A DNA stretch of 11,096 nucleotides from an uncultured Shinella sp. (lineage in GTDB: Bacteria > Pseudomonadota > Alphaproteobacteria > Rhizobiales > Rhizobiaceae), in NCBI GenBank assembly GCA_946481465.1, contig CAMLOC010000048.1, forward strand, positions 1 through 11,096, in the 5' to 3' direction. The position numbers were made by a program, and so were the translations under genes. How positions within the stretch are numbered: the stretch's first letter is position 1; every line of letters starts with the position of its first letter. Below are positions 1 through 5,328 of the stretch, piece by piece. Below the pieces are notes generated by a model. It did no database searches. It saw only the letters and a program-made list of their open reading frames with translations, and was not told where the DNA came from.

Positions 1-549
1 GTGCCGAAGAAGATCCAGCAGGTCATCCTCGCCTCGCCCGACCTTGACGTCGACGTCTTCGGCCAGCAATTGCGCGCCATCGGCAAGGACCGGCCGCAAT
101 TCACGCTCTTCGTTTCGCAGGACGACCGGGCCCTGACGCTCTCGCGCCGCATCTCCGGCAATGTCGACCGGCTCGGCCAGATCGATCCCTCGCAGGAGCC
201 CTATCGCAGCATGCTGGAGAAGCAGGGCATCATCGTGCTCGACCTGACGGCGCTGAAATCCGGCGACAGCCTCAATCACGGGAAATTCGCCGAAAGCCCG
301 GACGTGGTGCGGCTCATCGGCAACCGGCTGATCGCCGGCCAGACCGTCACGGATTCCGAGGTCGGCCTCGGCGACCGGCTCGGCGCGGTGGCGCTCGGCA
401 CGGCCCAGACGGTGGGCAGCGTCGCCAGCATCGCGGTCTCCACGCCCATCGCCGTCTTCGACCCGGTGACCCGCAAGAACTACAACGACCACTGGCTGCG
501 CTTCGGCCAGTCCGTCGAGGACACCGCGGTGACCGCGACGGGGCAGTGA
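1..549 (+). CDS. DUF900 alpha/beta hydrolase, 3' part only
   Basis: This is the C-terminal part (182 residues visible) of a DUF900 family alpha/beta-fold hydrolase, annotated in rhizobia as an esterase/lipase-like protein; no substrate is established. The GTG at base 1 is in frame but is almost certainly an internal valine, because family members are about twice this length and the visible part begins mid-fold. The segment VILASPDLDVDVF (about residues 8-20) is the strand and loop that usually carries the acidic catalytic residue, and NHGKFAESP (about 92-100) carries the likely catalytic histidine. The nucleophile serine must lie upstream of the window. A small-residue-rich stretch (about 120-152) follows the catalytic core. 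The stop is TGA at 547-549, with a hairpin just after it. Family is fairly sure; start and function are unknown. Confidence 0.8.
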   Translation: MPKKIQQVILASPDLDVDVFGQQLRAIGKDRPQFTLFVSQDDRALTLSRRISGNVDRLGQIDPSQEPYRSMLEKQGIIVLDLTALKSGDSLNHGKFAESPDVVRLIGNRLIAGQTVTDSEVGLGDRLGAVALGTAQTVGSVASIAVSTPIAVFDPVTRKNYNDHWLRFGQSVEDTAVTATGQ

Positions 550-552
550 ACG

Positions 553-587
553 AAAAAGGCGGCCCCCGCGGGAGCCGCCCTTCCTTT
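553..587. terminator. Bidirectional Rho-independent terminator
   Basis: GGCGGC (558-563) pairs with GCCGCC (574-579) around a GC-rich centre. Five A residues precede the stem (553-557), giving a T-run on the minus strand, and a T-rich tail (581-587) follows it. It lies between the stops of two convergent genes (549 on + and 604 on -) and can serve both, with the minus-strand U-run being the better one. Confidence 0.75.
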
Positions 588-603
588 GCAAATCCCGCGA
601 GAA

Positions 604-1239
604 TCAGCGGACCCAGATGACCTCACGGGTATTGCGGTCGATCAGAACGGGGCGCTGGTCGACATAGATGTAGCCGTAGCTGGGGCTTTCCGGCACCTCG
701 ACGATCTGCACGGTGTCGGGGATCAGCGCGCCGGCCTCCACCGGGCCTTCCAGCACGACGGGCTCCAGCGGATGGCGCTCGACATAGGTGATCGTCGTCT
801 CCGGAATGTCGGCGGAGATGCTGGCCGTCGTCTCGACTTCCGGCGCATAGATCACCTGGCGGCTATCCGTGCGCACGATCACCGGGCGATTGTCGACATA
901 GACATAGGCGAGATCCGGATGATCGGGGATCGGCGTCAGGGCGACGGTGTCGTCGAAGCGCGTGTCGGCGGTCACCTGGCCTTCCAGGATGACGGGCGGC
1001 GTCGGGTTCTCCATCACATAGACGCGGGCATCGTCCGGCACGGCGGCTTCCGCGCCGATCGCCACGCCCACCGCGCCGCCGACGATGGCACCCACCGGGC
1101 CGCCGACGACCGCGCCGGCTGCCGCGCCCGCCGCGCCGCCGGCCGCACCGCCGAGGACTTCCTTGTCGCCGTCGTCCGCGTGGGCCGCGGTGGCGCCGAT
1201 GAGGGCCAAGGCGGCGCCGGCCATGAGAAATTTACGCAT
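604..1239 (-). CDS. Secreted glycine-zipper protein with two DUF1236-like repeats
   Basis: The predicted product is a 211-residue exported protein of unknown function. Residues 1-21 form a Sec signal peptide (MRKFLMAG start, cleavage near AHA|DD). Residues about 29-63 are a Gly/Ala-rich glycine-zipper-like segment with GxxxG spacing that could pack as a membrane hairpin. Two related copies of about 61 residues follow (about 71-131 and 149-210). Each has a PxxPVxLEG motif, then YVYVDNRPV or YIYVDQRPV, and ends in RQVIY or REVIW, which is the DUF1236-like pattern. I chose the ATG at 1239 over one 30 bases upstream because AAGGAG lies just before it and the signal peptide then starts properly. 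An EcfG-type promoter lies about 45 bases upstream, so stress induction in stationary phase or under envelope or osmotic stress is likely. An envelope role is inferred. Confidence 0.8.
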   Translation of the reverse strand: MRKFLMAGAALALIGATAAHADDGDKEVLGGAAGGAAGAAAGAVVGGPVGAIVGGAVGVAIGAEAAVPDDARVYVMENPTPPVILEGQVTADTRFDDTVALTPIPDHPDLAYVYVDNRPVIVRTDSRQVIYAPEVETTASISADIPETTITYVERHPLEPVVLEGPVEAGALIPDTVQIVEVPESPSYGYIYVDQRPVLIDRNTREVIWVR

Positions 1240-1284
1240 GTCATTCTCCTTCGAATATGGGTTTCCCACCCCTTCGACGGAGAC

Positions 1285-1309
1285 AACGTCACTTTCCTTC
1301 TTCGGTTCC
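1285..1309 (-). promoter_or_regulatory. EcfG-type general stress response promoter
   Basis: On the minus strand GGAAC (1309-1305) is followed by exactly 16 bases and then CGTT (1288-1285). This matches the GGAAC-N16/17-CGTT consensus of alphaproteobacterial EcfG sigma factors (RpoE2 of Sinorhizobium). It points at the DUF1236-like gene, whose ATG lies 45 bases downstream, giving a 5' UTR of roughly 40 bases. The match is perfect and correctly placed, though not tested. Confidence 0.72.
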
Positions 1310-1372
1310 CCTCCGGGCGCGGCGGCGCATCACGATGTGTAACGCGCATTAACCTCGGTCCCGGGTCCGGTT

Positions 1373-2179
1373 TCAGGCGATTTCCGAATCGCGCCGGGCG
1401 ATTTCGTAGTCCTCGTGGTGCACCTGCAGCCCTTCCGGCGTGACGACGACGATGCCGTAGGCGGCGGGTTCGTCGACCGAGAGCGAGGCGTTCGGCGCGT
1501 CGAAGGGCATCGGCTGCTGGTGCACCGGGCTCTTGAGGATCGAGAAGGGCACGCCGTGGTGGGAGCCGCCGATCGTGCGGTGTACATGGCCGGCGAAAAT
1601 GTGGCGCACATTGCCGTGCTTCAGCACGATTTCGTAGAAGGCTTCCTCGTTGGAGAGCCGGATCGCGTCCATGCCGGTAAAGCCGGTCCTGTGCGGCGGA
1701 TGGTGCATGAAGAGGAGGACGGGAAGGCCGCCGGCCGTGGAAAGCGCCCCGTCGAGCCAGGCGAGGCGTCTTTCGCAGAGATAGCCGGCATGGCTGCGCG
1801 GGTAATCGTAGGGCGGCGCGAAGAGCGTGTCGAGCAACACCACGCGGCAATCGTGAAAATCGATCACCTGCTGTACGAAGCCGTTCTCGTCCGGCTTCAC
1901 ATAGGAGAAGGTTTCGAGGAAACGTTCGCGATAGTCATGGTTGCCGATGGTGAGGGCGGCGGGCGGGGCGAGCAGCGACAGGAGATCGCGCAGGCGCTCG
2001 TAGGATTGCGTGTCGGCACGGTGCGTCAGGTCGCCGGTGAAGATCACCCGGTCGGCATCGGCATGATAGCGGTTGACGTGCTCGATGCCGGCGAGCAGGC
2101 GCTTGTAGGGATCGAGCCCGATGATGGTCGAGCCCTCGGGCACCATGTGCAGGTCGGTGAAGACAATAAGCTTGGTCAT
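1373..2179 (-). CDS. Class III cyclic nucleotide phosphodiesterase / calcineurin-like metallophosphoesterase
   Basis: This 268-residue cytoplasmic enzyme has the full class III phosphodiesterase metal-site series: D9-x-H11 (TDLH), G49-D50, GNHD (79-82), HH (159-160) and GHVH (197-200). The family includes CpdA and Rv0805 (cAMP hydrolysis) and GpdQ (glycerophosphodiesters), and motifs alone do not fix the substrate. Length is typical. I chose the ATG at 2179 (MTKLIVFTDLH), which puts the first metal ligand at the usual distance from the N-terminus. The ribosome site there is weak (GAGATC), and an ATG at 2251 would add 24 residues without family character. The gene is divergent from the hydroxyproline enzyme. 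A cyclase and a Crp-type protein lie 3-6 kb away, which makes cAMP a reasonable candidate substrate, but this gene is not in their operon. Family call is strong; substrate is open. Confidence 0.85.
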   Translation of the reverse strand: MTKLIVFTDLHMVPEGSTIIGLDPYKRLLAGIEHVNRYHADADRVIFTGDLTHRADTQSYERLRDLLSLLAPPAALTIGNHDYRERFLETFSYVKPDENGFVQQVIDFHDCRVVLLDTLFAPPYDYPRSHAGYLCERRLAWLDGALSTAGGLPVLLFMHHPPHRTGFTGMDAIRLSNEEAFYEIVLKHGNVRHIFAGHVHRTIGGSHHGVPFSILKSPVHQQPMPFDAPNASLSVDEPAAYGIVVVTPEGLQVHHEDYEIARRDSEIA

Positions 2180-2277
2180 GAAAAGATCTCGCAGCCGGGA
2201 GGTGTCCGGTGATTTCCGGATACCTTTTCGTAGCGCGCGGACCTGTCGCATGAAAAGCTGTTGGAATGCCTCTCGAT

Positions 2278-2289
2278 CTGATATATCAG
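2278..2289. promoter_or_regulatory. Perfect palindrome CTGATATATCAG, candidate GntR-family operator
   Basis: A perfect 12-base dyad with an AT centre lies 42 bases before the hydroxyproline dehydratase start, in an otherwise GC-rich region. TGATATATCA-type dyads are characteristic of GntR regulators of the FCD class, which commonly control hydroxyproline catabolic genes. No regulator gene is in the window, so the assignment is inferred. Confidence 0.5.
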
Positions 2290-2299
2290 GAGGAAAGAG

Positions 2300-2313
2300 G
2301 GCCGGGCCCGGCC
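2300..2313. repeat. Perfect GC palindrome in the hydroxyproline gene leader
   Basis: GGCCGGGCCCGGCC is self-complementary over 14 bases. As RNA it can form a 5-bp stem with a 4-base loop. It lies between an orphan AGGAGG (2288-2293) that has no start codon at working distance and the real ATG at 2332, so it may bring the upstream Shine-Dalgarno closer or hinder initiation. A functional role is not shown. Confidence 0.35.
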
Positions 2314-2331
2314 GAGACGGAGCAAATCGAC

Positions 2332-3366
2332 ATGAGATGGAAGCGCACGATCCAGTTGCTGGATGTTCATTGCGAAGGCGAGATCGGCAAGGTGGCGATC
2401 GGCGGTGTGCCGAAGATCCCCGGCAACACGATCGCCGAGCAGCTCAACCACATCAACACGGTCGACGACAGCCTGCGCCGCTTCCTGTGCCTGGAGCCGC
2501 GTGCGGCGGCGACGGGTTCGGTGAACCTCCTCGTCCCCGCCAAGCGGCCGGAAGCCGATGCCGGCTTCATCATCCTGCAGGCCGACCAGGCGCATGCCTC
2601 CTCGGGCTCCAACTCGATCTGCGTCACCACGGCTTTGCTCGAATCCGGCATCGTGGAGATGAAGGAGCCGGAGACCGTGGTCGTGCTCGACACGGCCGCC
2701 GGCCTCGTCAAGGCGACGGCGACATGCCGCGACGGGCGCTGCGAGAAGGTCAAGCTCACCATGGTGCCGTCTTTCGTCCAGGAACTGGACGTCGAGATCG
2801 ACACGCCGCACTGGGGCCGCGTGCGCTTCGACATTTCCTATGGCGGCATTTTCTATGCGCTCGTCGATGTCGACCAGATCGGCACGAAGATCGAGAAGGG
2901 CAATGCCCGCGCGCTGGTCGATGCCGGCATGGCGCTGAAGGACCTCATCAACAAGGCGATGACGGTCGTGCATCCGGAAATCCCGGAGATCAACGGCGTC
3001 GCCTATGTCATGTTCCGCGATCGCGATCCGGACGGCCTGGTGCGCACCGCCACGACCATGTGGCCCGGCCGCGTCGACCGCTCGCCCTGCGGCACCGGCA
3101 ATTCCGCCAACCTCGCCACGCTGCATGCCCGCGGCCTTGCCAAGGTGGGCGACACGTTCCGTTCGCGCTCGATCATCGGGTCGGAGTTCGAGGTGGGGCT
3201 GGCGGCCGAAACCGTGGTGGCCGGCCGCACGGCGATCATTCCCACCATCACCGGCCGCGGCTGGACCTTCGGCCTGCACCAGATCGCGCTCGATCCGACC
3301 GATCCGCTCGCGAACGGCTTTGCCATGACGGACACCTGGGGTCCGCAGGCCGGCGAGATCGTCTGA
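2332..3366 (+). CDS. Trans-3-hydroxy-L-proline dehydratase (proline racemase superfamily)
   Basis: This 344-residue cytoplasmic enzyme belongs to the proline racemase superfamily. It probably dehydrates trans-3-hydroxy-L-proline to delta1-pyrroline-2-carboxylate, for later reduction to proline. The first catalytic Cys of racemases and 4-hydroxyproline epimerases (MCGHN) is replaced by Ser in HASSGSNS (Ser90 or Ser91), while the second active-site motif DRSPCGTGNSAN keeps Cys253. This Ser/Cys pattern and the MRWKRTIQLLDVH start resemble the characterised dehydratases as I remember them. Some Ser/Cys members also epimerise 4-hydroxyproline, so a mixed activity is possible. I chose ATG 2332 because family N-termini begin there and GGAG (2319-2322) precedes it; ATG 2266 would add 22 unlike residues. 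The gene ends 9 bases before the convergent SEL1 gene. The palindrome at 2278-2289 is the likely operator. Confidence 0.85.
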   Translation: MRWKRTIQLLDVHCEGEIGKVAIGGVPKIPGNTIAEQLNHINTVDDSLRRFLCLEPRAAATGSVNLLVPAKRPEADAGFIILQADQAHASSGSNSICVTTALLESGIVEMKEPETVVVLDTAAGLVKATATCRDGRCEKVKLTMVPSFVQELDVEIDTPHWGRVRFDISYGGIFYALVDVDQIGTKIEKGNARALVDAGMALKDLINKAMTVVHPEIPEINGVAYVMFRDRDPDGLVRTATTMWPGRVDRSPCGTGNSANLATLHARGLAKVGDTFRSRSIIGSEFEVGLAAETVVAGRTAIIPTITGRGWTFGLHQIALDPTDPLANGFAMTDTWGPQAGEIV

Positions 3367-3375
3367 TCCCGCCTG

Positions 3376-4404
3376 TCACTTCGCGGCGTAGTGCTTCTCG
3401 ATGGCGCTGAGGGTGATCGGGTCGATCTCGGCATTCTCGGCGCCGGCGATCAGCTTGCGCTCGGCGAGCACCTGCTTGATGGCGATGCGCGCGTCGGCGC
3501 TGAGCTGCTCCGGCGTGTTGCGCAGGATCACCTCAAGGTCGATGTCGCGCATCTCGAAGGCCGCGACGAGGCTGCTCACCGCCTGCTCGACATTCTTGAC
3601 GATACCCTTGCCGCTCTGCTGCATCAGGCCGAATTTCAGCTTGCCGTAGCTGTCGCCGCGGTCGGCGGCCGCCTGGAAATAGCCGGCGGCGGCGGCAAGA
3701 TCCTGCGAAACGCCCTCGCCGGATTCCAGCATCAGGCCGAGATTGATCATGGCGTCGACCACGCCGCCCTCGGCGGCCAGGCGATAGAAGGCCGCGGCGC
3801 GCGCATTGTCTTCCGAAATCAGGCTGCCGTCGTCGAGGAGCACGCCGAGATTGAAGGCCGCGGTCTCGTCGCCGCTCGCCGCCGCCTTGTCGAACCAGCG
3901 GGCGGCCGCCTCGCCGTCGATTTCCGTGCCGATGCCGTCGCGATAGGCGACGCCGAGATTGTAGGCGCCGAGCATGTCGCCCATCTCGGCCGCCTTCCTG
4001 TAGTGGTTGAACTCGGCGATCGCGTCGCCTCGCTTGCCCAGCATCGCGCCGTAGTTGACCATCGCCACCGTGTGGCCGAGCGCGGCCGCCTCGGCATAGA
4101 GCTTCATGGCGTCGAGATCCTGGCCGGCGCGCTCCAGCGCCCGGCCGAGCTGGAAGGCCATGCGTGCGCCGCCGCCGGCATTGTAGGCTTCGCGGCAGGC
4201 CGACAGCGCCGGGCCGATCCGGATGTCCTCGCGGGCGACCGGCGCGAAGGCCGTGTTGCGCGTCATGTCGTAGCGGCTGCCCGCCGCGGCGTCGCACTGG
4301 GCTTCGATGGTGTCGGCCGACGCGCCGCCGGCGACGCCGGACAGAAGGACCGCGAAGAAAAGGGCGCGGCCAGCCGTCTTCATTCCATTGGATCGCATGA
4401 ACAT
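3376..4404 (-). CDS. Periplasmic SEL1-repeat (TPR-like) protein
   Basis: This 342-residue exported protein has no visible enzymatic domain. Residues 1-30 form a signal peptide (cleavage near ASA|DT). A short region with Cys37 and Cys70, probably disulfide-bonded, leads into about five or six SEL1 repeats (about 80-285), recognisable as A-x-x-LG-x-x-Y/L...A-x-x-W/Y-F/Y-x-x-A-A-x-x-G-D. A helical C-terminal tail follows. SEL1 proteins are protein-binding scaffolds; the rhizobial periplasmic regulator ExoR is one, though I do not think this gene is exoR. I chose ATG 4404 because GGGAGA sits 6 bases upstream; ATG 4398 or 4383 would also leave a signal peptide. A Clr-like dyad lies 54 bases upstream, in the region shared with the divergent fecR-like gene, so cAMP control is plausible. 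Confidence 0.82.
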   Translation of the reverse strand: MFMRSNGMKTAGRALFFAVLLSGVAGGASADTIEAQCDAAAGSRYDMTRNTAFAPVAREDIRIGPALSACREAYNAGGGARMAFQLGRALERAGQDLDAMKLYAEAAALGHTVAMVNYGAMLGKRGDAIAEFNHYRKAAEMGDMLGAYNLGVAYRDGIGTEIDGEAAARWFDKAAASGDETAAFNLGVLLDDGSLISEDNARAAAFYRLAAEGGVVDAMINLGLMLESGEGVSQDLAAAAGYFQAAADRGDSYGKLKFGLMQQSGKGIVKNVEQAVSSLVAAFEMRDIDLEVILRNTPEQLSADARIAIKQVLAERKLIAGAENAEIDPITLSAIEKHYAAK

Positions 4405-4457
4405 GATCCGTCTCCCTTTGTTGATGGCTGCACCATAGAGGTCTGACGGACAAAGGC

Positions 4458-4473
4458 TGTTTCCGCGGGAACA
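4458..4473. promoter_or_regulatory. cAMP-receptor (Clr-like) box between the SEL1 and FecR genes
   Basis: TGTTTC-CGCG-GGAACA fits the S. meliloti Clr consensus HGTYHC-N4-GRWACA as I recall it. The dyad extends to CTGTTTC-N4-GGAACAG (4457-4474), with 8 of 9 half-site pairs complementary. It lies 54 bases upstream of the SEL1 start and about 204 upstream of the FecR start. A CTATGG (4438-4433, minus strand) downstream of it could be a -10, placing the box near -40 for the SEL1 gene. A TATAAT at 4534-4539 could be the FecR -10, with the box near -80. Confidence 0.62.
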
Positions 4474-4676
4474 GAAGGCTTGAGGGGAGCGGAGCATAAG
4501 GGATGCAGCTGAGGCGCGTTTGCCGCGCCTTCGTATAATTCCCGCAAGGAACCCGGCGGATTTGTCCGGGAAATTGCGTATAGAGAAGAGGGAGAGCGTT
4601 CTTGCGGCCGAGGGGCGCGGGGATGCTCGAGGTCAATTCCATTCCGCCGGGTCGGCCCCGCGTGAAAGGCACGTCA

Positions 4677-5315
4677 ATGCGAACGCTCAACGTTTTTCGT
4701 CCGGTCCGTCTCAGCCGCCGGCTTTTCATGGCCGGAGGGGCGCTCGCGCTGACCGGCATCGGCATCCGCGCCACCCAGGCGAACGCGGTGATCGGCAAGG
4801 CCGTGGAAATCACCGGCGAGGTCAGCCGCAAGCAGGCGAACCTCCTGGAGGGGCTGAAGGCCGGGGCGAGCCTGATGGACCATGATTTCGTCACGACGGG
4901 CCGGGAGAGCTTCGCGGCGCTGGAACTCGGCGAGGACACGACGCTCCTCCTCGGCGCCGACACGGAATTGCTGATCGATACCTTCATCGCCGGGCAGGGC
5001 GGCACGATCGAGCTCGGCACGGGGCAGATGATCTTCGACCGGCCGGAGGGCCTTGCCAAGATCGACCTCACCGTGCGCACCGCCTTCGGCATGATCGGCG
5101 TGCGCGGCACGAAGTTCTTCGCCGGCCCCAGCCGCGGCCCCTTCGCCGTCTTCGTCGAGCACGGCCTCGTCGAGGTCTCCGGCGGTGGCATGACGAAACA
5201 GGTCGGCCCCGGCCAGGGCGTGGAGATCGCCGCGCCGGGTGCCGCGCCGGGCGAGATCACGCAGTGGGGCGAGGCCCGCATCCGCGAGGCCTATGCGAGC
5301 GCCGGCGCCCGCTGA
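4677..5315 (+). CDS. Tat-exported FecR-domain protein
   Basis: This 212-residue protein has a twin-arginine signal: S13-R14-R15-L-F-M is followed by a hydrophobic stretch and a probable cleavage near QANA|V (residue 37). The remainder is one FecR domain (about 45-190) with GEVSRKQANLLEGLKAG, FVTTGRESFAALELGEDT and FGMIGVRGTKFFAG. It lacks the cytoplasmic anti-sigma helix and membrane segment of true FecR proteins, and no FecI sigma gene is next to it, so iron-dicitrate signalling is unlikely. I chose ATG 4677 because AAGG lies 7 bases upstream and it begins the Tat signal; the upstream ATG 4623 only adds a non-homologous tail. It is divergent from the SEL1 gene and ends 13 bases before the convergent CHASE2 cyclase. 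I recall FecR and CHASE2 proteins being neighbours in other bacteria, so it may be a periplasmic partner of that sensor. Confidence 0.82.
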   Translation: MRTLNVFRPVRLSRRLFMAGGALALTGIGIRATQANAVIGKAVEITGEVSRKQANLLEGLKAGASLMDHDFVTTGRESFAALELGEDTTLLLGADTELLIDTFIAGQGGTIELGTGQMIFDRPEGLAKIDLTVRTAFGMIGVRGTKFFAGPSRGPFAVFVEHGLVEVSGGGMTKQVGPGQGVEIAAPGAAPGEITQWGEARIREAYASAGAR

Positions 5316-5328
5316 GCGTTCGTGGCAT

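Noticed and set aside
1..3. GTG at base 1 as the start of the first gene
   Set aside because: The protein begins inside the hydrolase fold and is about half the family length, so this codon is internal and the gene is cut by the window edge.
1090..1160. Simple-sequence GC repeat in the DUF1236-like gene
   Set aside because: It is the coding sequence of the Gly/Ala-rich zipper, not an independent DNA repeat.
586..1443. 285-residue frame on the + strand across the DUF1236-like gene
   Set aside because: The minus strand has a signal peptide, ribosome site, promoter and repeated domain. The plus frame has none of these.
2176..3279. 367-residue frame antisense to the hydroxyproline dehydratase
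   Set aside because: The sense strand encodes a full proline racemase family protein with both active-site motifs; the antisense frame has none.
3533..5281. 582-residue open frame on the - strand across the fecR-like and SEL1 regions
   Set aside because: It overlaps both genes in other frames, includes the intergenic control region and is Arg/Pro/Ser-rich, so it is a GC artefact.
4677..5315. Iron-dicitrate type FecR anti-sigma regulator
   Set aside because: There is no cytoplasmic N-terminal helix, no single membrane anchor and no FecI or TonB receptor gene nearby; only the FecR periplasmic domain is shared.
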